64,000 nt of DNA from Salticus scenicus. Taxonomy: Eukaryota > Arthropoda > Arachnida > Araneae > Salticidae. The DNA is taken from NCBI GenBank assembly GCA_963930645.1, contig OZ005650.1, positions 237,165,688-237,229,687 of the forward strand. The letters run 5' to 3'. The translations under genes were made by a program, and so were the position numbers. Of the stretch, positions 1 through 9,038 are shown piece after piece (positions within the stretch are counted from its first letter, which is position 1; the number at the start of each line of letters is the position of its first letter). The notes under the pieces were generated by a model, which did no database searches, was not told the origin of the DNA, and worked only from the letters and a program-made list of their open reading frames with translations.

Positions 1-16
1 AATATTTAACCGATTG

Positions 17-17
<1 letters not shown>

Positions 18-48
<31 letters not shown>
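18..48. repeat. (TAA)n microsatellite
   Basis: About ten uninterrupted trinucleotide units. It lies upstream of the first gene with AT-rich sequence between them; a possible TATA element (TATAAAAA) sits near 129-137. Confidence 0.9.
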
Positions 49-173
49 TTTGAATATCAATCGAATTAATTCGACTCCAATTTTCAATAGTTATCATTCA
101 TCTCCCAACGTATACATCCTATATTGGTTATAAAAAAATATAGATAATAATCATTTTTAAAAAACGAATAAAG

Positions 174-641
174 ATGACGACGGATGGATGTAAAGAAATC
201 GAACAACTTTTAATTGAAAAGGATAAATGCGGACAAATAGAAGAACTTCGAATTGAAAATAAATTGTTGCTCTTAGAAATTAAACGGTTATGGGAAAAAT
301 TGGATTATTTGCAAAATAGAGACTTAAACAGGTTGAATGAAGAGAATGTCCAATTAAACGAAAAAAATGTCAAATTAAATGCGGAAAACCTTTGGTTGAC
401 GGACGAAAAAGCTAACTTGAAGGAAGAAAATGTCTGGTTACACGAAGAAAATTTTAAATTGAATACGAAATTTGCTACTTTGAAAAACGAAAATGACACC
501 TTAAAACAAGAAATTAATATTTTAAAAGAGGAAAAAACTAGTTTGAAAAAAGAAAACGCATGGTTACATGATCAATATACCAAGGCTACCGTTAAAGATG
601 ATGCTATAAAAGAAAAATTATATATAATTGAAAATGTCTAA
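174..641 (+). CDS. Coiled-coil protein, 155 aa, of the virus-like island
   Basis: An intronless reading frame starting at ATG 174. From about residue 8 to the end it is nearly all heptad-type sequence rich in Glu, Asn, Lys and Leu, with repeated short units such as LNEENVQLNEKNVKLN (about residues 54-69), so it should form a long coiled coil. No catalytic or membrane segment is visible. Residues 35-45 (EIKRLWEKLDY) closely match the tail of the zinc-finger protein encoded at 11246-12901 (EIKQLWKKFEY), which suggests a shared dimerisation module or common origin. The 3' part of this gene recurs, damaged, behind the next gene (1591-1775). A TATA-like TATAAAAA lies about 40 nt upstream. Its function is unknown; low complexity could mimic homology, but the LW-K-Y match is more specific than general coiled-coil similarity. 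Confidence 0.75.
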   Translation: MTTDGCKEIEQLLIEKDKCGQIEELRIENKLLLLEIKRLWEKLDYLQNRDLNRLNEENVQLNEKNVKLNAENLWLTDEKANLKEENVWLHEENFKLNTKFATLKNENDTLKQEINILKEEKTSLKKENAWLHDQYTKATVKDDAIKEKLYIIENV

Positions 642-773
642 CAAACATTAAATAATATGATTATGCATCTATAATGTTTTTAAAAAACTTTCAGATTGTT
701 TACATTTATGAAATAAATAAGAAATTATTTTCTTTAAAATTAATTAATTAATTAATTAATTAATTAATTAATC

Positions 774-777
<4 letters not shown>

Positions 778-845
<68 letters not shown>
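778..845. repeat. A(38)T(30) palindrome
   Basis: A pure A run directly followed by a pure T run, so it can fold into a perfect hairpin. It is preceded by a (TTAA)n tract at about 738-772 and lies between the coiled-coil gene and the next gene. It is the first of sixteen such palindromes in the left 29 kb; none occurs in the right half. Confidence 0.9.
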
Positions 846-859
846 CATCAACTCAAACA

Positions 860-868
860 TATAAATAG
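860..868 (+). promoter_or_regulatory. Probable TATA box of the 919 gene
   Basis: TATAAATAG lies 51 nt upstream of the ATG at 919. No CAGT initiator follows at the spacing seen at four other island genes. Confidence 0.5.
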
Positions 869-918
869 TTAACATACTCCGTGTAACTTTATTAATTTTA
901 TTAAACGGTAAGGTAATT

Positions 919-1608
919 ATGGATGTTTCTCTATCCGATATTTGTTTGGTGGTAGATATGGATGGTTTTCCCATTTACCAATTCTTTCTCACGAGAGAAT
1001 TTGGATACGAATCCCTCATTGACGGTACAAACGACTCACAGAGGTACGATCTGACGAAAATGCAAGAGACATTATTCGAAAACCCATTTGAAGGTGTCAA
1101 GGAATTTCTAAAAGAGGCCGGCATGGAAAAGGAATACGAAGAGCACGGGTCGAGAATTCGAGAAAAAATTCGACGGCAGTTTTTTGGGAAGGAATTGGAG
1201 ACTATTAAAAATATGACGAGTGAAGTGCATGGTTTACCATTTACCCCCGTTGACCAAGAAGTGGTCGAGAAATATGAAAATATGGAATCCGACATAAAAA
1301 AGTTATACGAATCGCATAAGACCGAAGACAAACCGATTGTAGCCTATACAGGGGATCCGTGGATCGAAGCATTGATGGATTCTCTCAAAATACCCACAGT
1401 CAATCTCGAAAACTTTGGATGTCCCGACTTTAAATGTTTACCGATGCCGGAAAAAAAGAAATGCGATTACCACGCCCGCGATGTTAATAAAAAATTTTCG
1501 TGTCCCAAAGAGAGATGTGCCGCTTATGCAAACTGGATTAGAGAACAGTTGGTAGAGATTTCAAAAATTACCGTATCCAAAGACGGAAAGTGGATAACCT
1601 TTGGTTGA
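919..1608 (+). CDS. D-x-D-G family protein, copy 1, 229 aa, chimeric C-terminus
   Basis: An intronless gene starting at ATG 919. It is a paralogue of the protein at 9039-9620. Shared blocks are a hydrophobic strand ending in D-x-D-G-F (Asp13, Asp15), an H-G-L block near the middle, LYESHKTEDKPIVAY, VNLENFGCPDF, and a C-terminal Cys/His set (C-x2-H ... C-x4-C) that could bind one zinc. D-x-D at the end of a beta strand fits a metal-dependent nuclease or HAD-type fold, but I cannot decide between them and propose no reaction. It is longer than its paralogue because of extra charged sequence at about residues 50-100. The last residues (KWITFG) are read from a displaced copy of the coiled-coil gene's 3' part, so the original C-terminus has been replaced. 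I am sure of the gene and the paralogy, and unsure of any function. Confidence 0.8.
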   Translation: MDVSLSDICLVVDMDGFPIYQFFLTREFGYESLIDGTNDSQRYDLTKMQETLFENPFEGVKEFLKEAGMEKEYEEHGSRIREKIRRQFFGKELETIKNMTSEVHGLPFTPVDQEVVEKYENMESDIKKLYESHKTEDKPIVAYTGDPWIEALMDSLKIPTVNLENFGCPDFKCLPMPEKKKCDYHARDVNKKFSCPKERCAAYANWIREQLVEISKITVSKDGKWITFG

Positions 1609-1775
1609 TGGACGAAAAACCTAACTTGAAGAAAATTTTAAATCGAATACGAAAGTTTGTCTAACAAATATTAAATAATATAATTTTGATTGATATCTAT
1701 AATTTTTTAAAAACTTGAGATTATTTAAATTTATAAAACAAAGAAATTATTTTCTTTAAAATTAATAATTAACTT
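1591..1775 (+). pseudogene. Remnant of the 174-641 gene's 3' end, fused behind the 919 gene
   Basis: This stretch matches the coiled-coil gene in pieces: the ACCTTTGGTTGA-GGACGAAAAA block near 390, then the block near 441-471, then the stop codon and 3' flank (GTCTAACAAA-ATTAAATAAT onward). Segments between are deleted. The frame differs, so the remnant supplies only the last codons and the stop of the upstream gene. Confidence 0.75.
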
Positions 1776-1776
1776 G

Positions 1777-1822
<46 letters not shown>

Positions 1823-1965
1823 GAATTTTTCTTCGAGTCCAAGATGTAGTCTTCATTTTTAAAAAATAATTGATTTATTAATCGATGATTGATTAATTAA
1901 CTAATTAATTAATTTTTTAGAAATGAAAACGACTACATCTTAGACTCAAAGGAAAATTTAATTTT

Positions 1966-2041
<76 letters not shown>
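1747..2041. repeat. Inverted array: A run, arm, AT centre, arm, A(38)T(37)
   Basis: A poly-A run (about 1778-1819) is followed by an arm with GAGTCCAAGATGTAGTC, a TTAATTAA-rich centre, the same arm inverted (GACTACATCTTAGACTC), and an A/T palindrome at 1967-2041. It belongs to the same family as 7483-7970 and 19491-20296. Confidence 0.8.
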
Positions 2042-2047
2042 CCTCCC

Positions 2048-2252
2048 AAGTGTTGGTTGAATTTTAATATATATGATATTGATAGGACTAGATAAATTTA
2101 TTGTGACGAAAAGCAGGTTATCAAAGATGAAAATATATTTATTTTTGACTAACTGAAAGAGTGAGGGTTAAAAAACATATATAAAACTTTTCATTCAAAT
2201 TTATATGTAATATTTTCAGAGTTATATTTTCCCCATTTCTTTAAAGATCAAA
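2048..2252 (+). repeat. Direct repeat R205, copy 1
   Basis: About 205 bp, nearly identical to 2717-2921. It starts immediately to the right of one A/T palindrome and runs almost to the next one. A diverged inverted relative lies at about 27690-27790. Confidence 0.9.
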
Positions 2253-2254
2253 AA

Positions 2255-2257
<3 letters not shown>

Positions 2258-2326
<69 letters not shown>
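2258..2326. repeat. A(39)T(30) palindrome
   Basis: A hairpin-forming A/T run between R205 and an AT-rich spacer. Between 2327 and 2654 I see only AT-rich DNA with a degenerate GATGTAG-TTTTCATTTT arm near 2540. Confidence 0.9.
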
Positions 2327-2331
<5 letters not shown>

Positions 2332-2654
2332 GAAGAAAATATAAATTTACAATATTGATAGGTTTAAATAAATTTATTATAAATGATAACTTAGACTGTG
2401 TGTCGATTTTCGAAAACTCAATATAAGAATTAAAAAAATTTTTAATTTCTATTTATTTTATAAATATTAAAATTATAAAGAATAAATATATAAGTAAATA
2501 AATATAAAAAGATTAAAAAATAAATTTTATTTGAATTTAAGATGTAGTTTTCATTTTGAAAATTAATTGATCAATGAATTATTTTAAAAAATAAAAACAA
2601 ATAAATATTCAATTTGAAAAATAAATTACTTTAATTTAATCATTTTCAATTTTG

Positions 2655-2700
<46 letters not shown>

Positions 2701-2716
2701 TTTTTTTTTTTTTTTT
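2655..2716. repeat. A(42)T(20) palindrome
   Basis: An A/T palindrome immediately left of the second R205 copy, the same position it has relative to the first copy. Confidence 0.9.
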
Positions 2717-2921
2717 AAGTGTTGGTTGAATTTTAATATATATGATATTGATAGGACTAGATAAATTTATTGTGACGAAAAGCAGGTTATCAAAGATGAA
2801 AATATATTTATTTTTGACTAACTGAAAGAGTGAGGGTTAAAAAACATATATAAAACTTTTCATTCAAATTTATATGTAATATTTTTAGAGTTATATTTTC
2901 CCCATTTCTTTAAAGATTAAA
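2717..2921 (+). repeat. Direct repeat R205, copy 2
   Basis: Differs from 2048-2252 at very few positions (for example a C/T change in ATTTT-AGAG). Such identity next to diverged repeats points to a recent duplication, or to an assembly duplication between A/T runs. Confidence 0.9.
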
Positions 2922-3084
2922 GGTGAAAATAATTAATGTAATAATTTCATTATCCATTCAAATGGACTTGGACATAGTATTTTCTAATTTATATTTTTAA
3001 TGTCAACACCAATTAACGTATATGACAAAGAAAGGTATGCTGCAAACTTGAAGAATATTATGTTTATGTAAGTTATTTTTCATC

Positions 3085-3172
3085 CGATGAGGAAAGATTT
3101 CCACCTGATGGAGAAAGATTTCCACCTGATGGAGAAAGATTTCCACCTGATGGGGAAAAATCATTCTAAAAT
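3085..3172 (+). repeat. Tandem ~21-bp repeat, four units
   Basis: Four consecutive units of the type GATTTCCACCTGATGGAGAA. The CCACCTGATG core also occurs in the repeats at 28.7-29.0 kb, and in inverted form at about 3890-3960. Confidence 0.85.
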
Positions 3173-3570
3173 TCACCATAGTAAATATTTATAATCTAAA
3201 AATTTTTTGAGATAAGTAAAAGATTTGGAAATTAAGACGAATTAATTTTTTTATCATCATTCTAAAAATAGACCATAGTAAATATTTGTAATTTAAAAAA
3301 AAATTCACGGTAATTCGGGAAAATAAAGACCATTCTAAAATGGACCATAGTAAACATTTTTAATTAAAAAAAATTAGGATTGATTCGGAAAAATAAAGAC
3401 TCAAATAGAATTTTACTCTATTTTTTATATTTTCATTCTAAAATGGACAATAGTAAATATTTAAATTAAAAAAAGTTTTGAGATGATTCTGAAAAATAAA
3501 AATATTTTTATATTGCCATCTAAAATGGACAATAGTAAATATTTAAATTTTAAAAGTTTTAGGGATGATT
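3173..3570. repeat. Dispersed repeat with TGGACNATAGTAAATATTT core, about five diverged units
   Basis: The core (CATTCTAAAATGGACCATAG with AGTAAATATTT) recurs about every 80-100 bp. The inverse form occurs at 10160-10330 and in the array at 26540-27390. No coding sequence is visible. Confidence 0.75.
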
Positions 3571-3627
3571 CTAAAAAAATAGAATTTTACATGCATTATT
3601 TTTTATATGTACATACATTATTTTTTA

Positions 3628-3673
3628 TCGTCTTTGAAAGGCACGGACAAATTTTCATCGCTCAGATCCAAGG
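3628..3673 (-). pseudogene. 46-bp fragment of the 11246-12901 gene
   Basis: Nearly matches 12423-12469, the part encoding PLDLS and the residues after it, on the same strand. It is a detached scrap inside repeat DNA, next to the inverted duplication that starts here. Confidence 0.7.
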
Positions 3674-3990
3674 CAATATGGATGATGCATTAAACATAGA
3701 CATTGATCCGGTTCTTTTACTCGGTTATGAATCGGATAAATAGAATGCGGACGGTATTTTCTTGGCAATATAGATATCGGTTCGGCCCTTTCGCTTCGTT
3801 ATAAAAAATTCAGCGATGTATTTTCATTTGTTCTTTCAGAGGATCAACTAAGTTTTTCTAATTCATTTTTTGAAAAATTGCTCATCTTCAGGTGAAAATC
3901 TTTCTTTTTCAAGTGGAAACTTTTCATCTTCAGGTGAAAAATCTATGACTATCAGGTGATAAGTCTATAATTATCACCATTAAAAACATT
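3674..3990 (+). repeat. Left arm of the inverted duplication with 28640-29150
   Basis: From ATGGATGATGCATTAAACAT through the GCGATGTATTTTCATTTGTTC block, the CTTCAGGTGAAAA units and TTTTGAAATACTTCACTG, the order matches the reverse complement of 28640-29150. The copies differ by small indels and by unit number. Confidence 0.8.
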
Positions 3991-4205
3991 TTGAAATACT
4001 TCACTGCAAGACAGGTTATAAAAAGTTTAAGACAGGTTATAAAAAGTTATATTTGAAAACGGCTTCCGAAAAACAACTTTAACATTTAAGACAGGTTATA
4101 AAAAGTTATATTTGAAAGCGGCTTCCGAAAGTAATTGTTAATCTGACTCTGTCGAAGTAAAATTTAGACAGCTCGAAGATAAAACAACTTTAACATTTAA
4201 GGTTA
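3990..4205 (-). repeat. Copies of the ~125-bp repeat, inverted relative to 13545-14610
   Basis: Contains GACAGGTTATAAAAAGTTAT, GGCTTCCGAAAGTAATTGTT and GACTCTGTCGAAGTAAAATT, the inverse of the unit tandemly repeated at 13.5-14.6 kb. Another partial copy sits near 6870-6955. Confidence 0.8.
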
Positions 4206-4393
4206 TAAAATTTCTTTGTCATATATTTATATTGACATGGAAAATGAATCATAGAAAAATATTATTTATTAATTAATTAATAATTAATGATTAAATCTTG
4301 GACTCGAAATAATAAATTAATTAAAAAAAAAAAAAAAAAAAAAAAAATTAAATATAATTCAATATAATTCAATATTGGATAATAGTTTAACGC

Positions 4394-4472
4394 AAAAAAT
4401 GGGAGTTGGACAAAGTATCGTTGGCCATAAAAAAACTATGATCAACGATACTTTGTCCAACTCCCATTTTTT
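4394..4472 (-). terminator. Conserved 3' hairpin module, copy D (downstream of the 5470-4697 gene)
   Basis: Two ~30-nt arms (ATGGGAGTTGGACAAAGTAT and its inverse) enclose a 12-nt loop. Read on the minus strand, a short TATAG...CTATA dyad (4495-4511) and TTAAGAGTAAAA precede the hairpin, as in the other copies. The module lies about 225 nt past the stop of the minus-strand RING gene, in that gene's orientation. It may end or process transcripts; that role is inferred from position. Confidence 0.6.
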
Positions 4473-4696
4473 ACTCTTAATTTTTTTTACCTTTTATAGC
4501 TTTACACTATAAAAAATCATTAAGACTTTCAATGTAACTTAAAGAAAAAAAACAAACAAATACAAATAGATAACAAAAGTTTTATTATACATAAATAATA
4601 TTTACAAAACAAATAATATTTAAAATGAATATATTTTTTTCTCAAAAAAAGTAGAAGAAATGTAAGTTGCATATATAAAAGATAAAAAAAAAATAT

Positions 4697-5470
4697 TTAT
4701 CGACTCATTAAAATATCATTAAAAGTTTTATTAAATTCTGCTAAGAAACTCATATTTTCATCTTTTAAAAATTCATATCTAAGTAATAAACGTTGAATTT
4801 TTTCTTTTTCCCGGACACTGCATTTCAATTTGTTAAATTTTAAAGAAACTAATTTTATCATATTGAAATTATTATTATGAAGTAAAAGGCACGACCTTTT
4901 AAAATCTATTTGGAGATCTTTAGCTAGACGATAGGATTCAGAAAGTGGCAAACTTACATTTCTTCTAGAAGTCGATGGTCGGGATTGAAAATATCTCGAT
5001 TGAAGAAGAGGACGGCCGGTGCTCGACGGTTCAGCAGCATCGGGAGGAGATTGGAAAATTTCTCGGTCGTCTCGAGAGTTCGCAGAGGAATTCAATGTCT
5101 GTTCTGGCACTTCGAAGTTTCTTTCGGAAGAGAGCAATTCCAGGTATAACGAAACCGGGCGGGTGCTCGACGGCTCCGAATCATTTGGAGGAGATTGGAA
5201 ATTTTCTGGACCGTCTCGAGAGTTCGTAGATGAATTCGATGTCTCTTCTTGCACTTCGAGGCTCTGCTCCCCGTCTGAAACTCGAGACTTGTTCAAATCG
5301 TTTTCGAGCCAACGATAAAAACAATTTCTTCGGCAGATGGAACATTCGAAAGTAGATTTAACCGACAAATGATCAAAATAGGATTTCAAACAAGTCCTGT
5401 GATATGCATGTCCACAGGCTAAACAATATTTGTCTTGTAATATCAAATCTAAACATATTACACATTCCAT
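4697..5470 (-). CDS. RING-H2 protein A, probable E3 ubiquitin ligase, 257 aa
   Basis: It starts at ATG 5470 (MECVICLD). An upstream in-frame extension is excluded because the TATA box lies inside it. Residues 2 to about 50 form a RING-H2 finger: C-x2-C, then C-x-H-x2-H-x2-C (CGHAYHRTC), then C-x2-C. RING-H2 domains recruit E2 enzymes for ubiquitin transfer. The middle (about 65-170) is Ser/Pro/Glu-rich with two diverged ~45-residue repeats (SLEVQEETSNSSTNSRDGPE and a second form). The last ~80 residues are a charged helical block resembling the tail of the protein at 25077-25874 (FLAEFNKTF against FLREFVENI). The two therefore share one architecture and are paralogues. No membrane segment is visible. 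Host or viral targets cannot be read from the sequence. Confidence 0.85.
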   Translation of the reverse strand: MECVICLDLILQDKYCLACGHAYHRTCLKSYFDHLSVKSTFECSICRRNCFYRWLENDLNKSRVSDGEQSLEVQEETSNSSTNSRDGPENFQSPPNDSEPSSTRPVSLYLELLSSERNFEVPEQTLNSSANSRDDREIFQSPPDAAEPSSTGRPLLQSRYFQSRPSTSRRNVSLPLSESYRLAKDLQIDFKRSCLLLHNNNFNMIKLVSLKFNKLKCSVREKEKIQRLLLRYEFLKDENMSFLAEFNKTFNDILMSR

Positions 5471-5540
5471 CGCAATAATGTAAAAAAAGATCAAACTCAC
5501 AAATGCAGAGCAATGAGAACGCCAAAAAATTGAAAGACCG

Positions 5541-5564
5541 ACTGAAAATCCGTCGCTATATATA
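5541..5564 (-). promoter_or_regulatory. TATATATA plus CAGT promoter of RING-H2 protein A
   Basis: On the minus strand TATATATA (5564-5557) is followed by CAGT (5544-5541) 20 nt later, leaving a leader of about 70 nt. The TATA/CAGT pair is typical of early promoters of insect DNA viruses and of arthropod initiators. Confidence 0.65.
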
Positions 5565-5599
5565 CCCCTTTTTGAACTTTGCATCGAGGGACATTTGAC

Positions 5600-5960
5600 C
5601 TCTGATATCTCGATAAAAACGCGTTTCTTTTTCTTCCTTCTCGAAAAGGAAAAAAACAAAACACTTGAACTTTTTGCACTTTGTATCTTTATCAGGTCGC
5701 GTGATTTCGTGAGAATCGAGGTCACGGGGAAAAAGAAATGCGTTTATCTTTTTCTAAATTACTTTGCGTGAGAAAAAGATAAACTAGATTATCGGGGTTA
5801 AGATTTTGAAATCAAATTCTACAAAATTGATCGTGAGGTCGAGAGCATCGCGGTTCAAAGTATTTGGGACGGGTTCACGATGAAAAAAAAAATTTGTATC
5901 GTGATTTCATGCGAGGTCAGGTCTGTCTACGGGGCAACTTTTGTAAAAACAAGGGTCCGC
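5600..5960. promoter_or_regulatory. Upstream region of RING-H2 protein A with GAGGTC motifs
   Basis: No gene is visible. The stretch holds a two-unit heat-shock-type TTCTCGAA (about 5639) and repeated GAGGTC(A/G) near 5719, 5842 and 5911. The same motif sits upstream of the genes at 9039, 21958, 22453 and 25077. Binding by any factor is inference. Confidence 0.4.
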
Positions 5961-6099
5961 GCTAATCAGAATCATTTACAAAAAAAACAAATGAGATTGC
6001 TTTTTAAATATCAAATCGTTTTCCAATAAAAAAATATCTTTTTGATAATCTTCCAGTTTCATAAATATAATATTTTTCGAGTAACGATATAAAAATTAG

Positions 6100-7270
6100 T
6101 TAATTCTCTGAAAGAACAATAGAAAATAATTATGATAGATTGTTATCGTTAAATTAGGATATTGTTCTCGAAATGTCTTTCATTTTTGAGTGTCTAAAAA
6201 CATTTTAGCGTTTCCCGGTGAACTTGCAAATTTTTCAGCTCAACTTACGTTATAATTTCAAACTAGTAGGTTATTACAAAAAGACCAAGATAAATTATGA
6301 TAGATTGTTATCGCTAAATTAGGATATTGTTTTCGAAATGTCTTTCGTTTTTGAGTGTCTTAAAAACATTTTAGCGTTTTCTACGTTATAATTTCAAACA
6401 AGAATTTCAAACTAGCAGTAATTACAAAAAGATCAAGATAAGTTATCGCTCAATTAGGATATTGTTCTCGAAATGTCTTTTCATTTTTGAGTGTCTAAAA
6501 ACAAGCCTCGATCGTCAAATATTTTATTAGAAATCTTTAATATGCTTAAACTTACGATTGTTATCGCTAAATTAGGATATTGTTCTCGAAATGTCTAAAA
6601 ACATTTTAGCGTTTCCCGGTGAACTTGCAAATTTTTCAGCAGCCTAAAAAATATTTTGTCGTATATAAGTTCATTGTTTGGTCCGTGGACAGATAATTCA
6701 TGTTATGTAATATTTAGATATATGGGCAGAATTTATAATGACCGTTTCGCACCTCACTGAGTGCGAGGACAAGAAAACATCGCTTTAGCCAATCGGAATT
6801 CTATGCTTTTGATTTTTTATTGTAAATTTCATCAAATATTTTGTCGTATATAAGTTCATTGTTTGGTCCGTGACTCTGTCGAAGTAAAATTTAGACGGCT
6901 CGAATATAAAACAACTTTAACATATAAGACGGGTTATAAAAAGTTATATTTGAAAATAGCTTGAATTTATTTCCCGAGAAATGACCGTTTCGCACCTCAC
7001 TGAGTACGAGGACAAGAAAACATCGCTTTAGCCAATCGGAATTCTATGCTTTTTATTGTAAATTTCATCAAATATTTTATCGTATATAAGTTAATCCGGA
7101 CAGACAATTCATGTTATGTAATATTTTGTCGATAAAAATTATTCGAAACTTTGTAAGTTTTTACAAAAGTAGAAAAATTATAGAATTATAAGTTTTTACA
7201 AGAATAGAAAAATTATAAATTATATGTTTTTACAAGAATAGAAAAATTATAAATTACATGTTTTTACAAG
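6100..7270. repeat. Repeat cluster, about five units of TAAATTAGGATATTGTTCTCG type and others
   Basis: Units with GATTGTTATCGCTAAATTAG, CTCGAAATGTCTTTC and AACATTTTAGCGTTTCCCGG recur at about 6130, 6300, 6440 and 6555. Two longer direct repeats (ATGACCGTTTCGCACCTCAC) lie at about 6738 and 6981. The same units reappear at 27370-27590, and the segment near 7100-7170 matches the 29.2-29.6 kb array. No gene is seen. Confidence 0.8.
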
Positions 7271-7482
7271 ATTAAAAAATAATAAAAAACAATTAAAAAG
7301 GTAAGGCTTTAGTTTTTAACTTCTAAAATAATTATTCAATTGCAATTTGCTTTCGATAACCATAACATTTCGAAGCCAGGAAAATGAATATTTGAAAAAA
7401 TTCGGTAGAAATAAATATTTATATATAGTTTTATACTTTGGAGAAAAAATAAAATAAAATAAAATAAAAATTAACTAATTTT

Positions 7483-7542
7483 CAAAAATGAAAAACGACT
7501 ACGTCTTGGACTCGAAGGTAAATTCAATTTTCGAAAATCTTT

Positions 7543-7614
<72 letters not shown>

Positions 7615-7837
7615 TTGTTTATCTGTCAGAAAAGATTTTCGAAAATTGAATTTACCTTCGAGTCCAAGATGTAGTCGTTTTCATTTTTGAAAATTAATTA
7701 ATTAGTTAATTAATCGTTAATTAATTAACTAATTTTCAAAAATGAAAAACGACTACGTCTTGGACTCGAAGGTAAATTCAATTTTCGAAAATCTTTTCTG
7801 ACAGATAAACAAAGTTAAAAAAAAAAAAAAAAAAAAA

Positions 7838-7884
<47 letters not shown>

Positions 7885-7970
7885 TTTGTTTATCTGTCAG
7901 AAAAGATTTTCGAAAATTGAATTTACCTTCGAGTCCAAGACGTAGTCGTTTTTCATTTTTGAAAATTAAA
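7483..7970. repeat. Alternating inverted array with two A/T palindromes
   Basis: An arm of about 80 bp (ACGACTACGTCTTGGACTCG with AATTCAATTTTCGAAAATC) appears four times in alternating orientation. The junctions are A(33)T(30) at 7547-7609, a TTAATTAA-rich centre near 7700-7735, and A(25)T(40) at 7817-7881. The whole block can fold as nested hairpins. Confidence 0.9.
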
Positions 7971-8330
7971 ATTTGGAAATTAATGATTTGTTAATTAACT
8001 AATTAATTAATTTTAAAAACTAATTATAGAATTAATTTTAAAAACTAATTATAGAATTAATTTTGAAAACTAATTATAGATTTTTGATATATTGATAAAA
8101 TAAATAACAATAACTTTTTAATATTTTCTTTAAATATGTAAAAATTTCTTAAATAAATGTAAAAAAGTAATAAGGTGAATCGGGTTTAAAAGATTATCCA
8201 TACGAAGAAAATTTTATTTAATTTTTATAAATAACTTTGTATGAGAATGGAAATAAAAATTTATTTATATTTTCCTACATTTTTTTTAAGTGGATCGGAC
8301 AAGTTCAAAAGGTGAAAAAAAAAACAAATG
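7971..8330. other. AT-rich stretch without a gene
   Basis: Only a short triple repeat (AAAACTAATTATAGAATTAA type, about 8030-8085) and simple AT-rich DNA are visible. Confidence 0.6.
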
Positions 8331-8335
8331 ATATT

Positions 8336-8700
8336 TTATCGCTAGAAAAATAATCTCATGCGAGGTCAATAGGTTTTGAGAAGGAGGCCGGAAAAACATC
8401 GCGTGATATTTCGTAAAGGTTCAAAGTAATTTTTTAAGTGGATCCGACAAGTTCAAAAGGTTAAAAAAAGATATTTTATCACGAGAAAATTAATCTCATG
8501 CGAGGTCAATAGGTTTCGAGAAGGAGGTCGAAAAAAAACATCTTTGTAACGATTCAAAGTATTTAGGACAGATTGCAAGATGTCTGTCTGCGGGGTATTT
8601 GTAAAAAAGCAAGGGTCGAGGTCAATAGGTTTCTGATAAGGAAGAAGGAAAAACATCGCGTGATATTTGGTAACGGTTCAAAAGGACAGATTGCAAGATG
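8336..8700 (+). repeat. Three direct repeats (~110-140 bp) upstream of the 9039 gene
   Basis: Units with GAGGTCAATAGGTTT-GAGAAGGAGG, AAACATCGCGTGATATTT and TTCAAAGTA begin near 8362, 8505 and 8618. Their position just before the TATA box suggests enhancer-like repeats; that is inference. Confidence 0.7.
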
Positions 8701-8741
8701 ATATCTACGGGGTAACATTAGTAAAAGCAAGGGTTTTTGAG

Positions 8742-8775
8742 TATAAATAGAGGCGTTTTCTCTCATATCGGCAGT
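8742..8775 (+). promoter_or_regulatory. TATAAATA plus CAGT promoter of the 9039 gene
   Basis: TATAAATA (8742-8749) is followed by CAGT at 8772-8775, 30 nt from first T to C. This predicts a leader of about 265 nt. The leader contains three to four TTGAAACTTTGTTTTTTGCT-type repeats (8825-8995) and a T run (about 8997-9028). Confidence 0.65.
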
Positions 8776-8993
8776 CTGCAACTAGTTTGTCCAAGCTTAT
8801 TTTTCTCAGACACACTTTGCTTTTTTCACGTTGAAACTTTTGTTTGTTGTCGGAAAAACTTTGTTTTTTTTGCTGTTGGAAATTTTTTAGTTGTTTTTTG
8901 GGGTTGAAACTTTGTTTTTTGCTGTCGGAAAACTTTTGTTTTTTTTTGGGGTTGAAACTTTGTTTTTTGTTTGCCGTCGGAAAATTTTTTAGT

Positions 8994-9028
<35 letters not shown>

Positions 9029-9038
9029 CTCACGAGTC

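Noticed and set aside
768..974. Minus-strand frame through the A/T palindrome
   Set aside because: It consists of poly-Lys and poly-Phe from the homopolymer.
4975..5318. Plus-strand frames opposite RING-H2 protein A
   Set aside because: They are antisense shadows of the Ser/Glu repeats, with no start context or domain.
5471..5725. In-frame upstream extension of RING-H2 protein A
   Set aside because: It would place the TATATATA/CAGT promoter inside the coding region, and MECVICLD is a typical RING start matching its paralogue.
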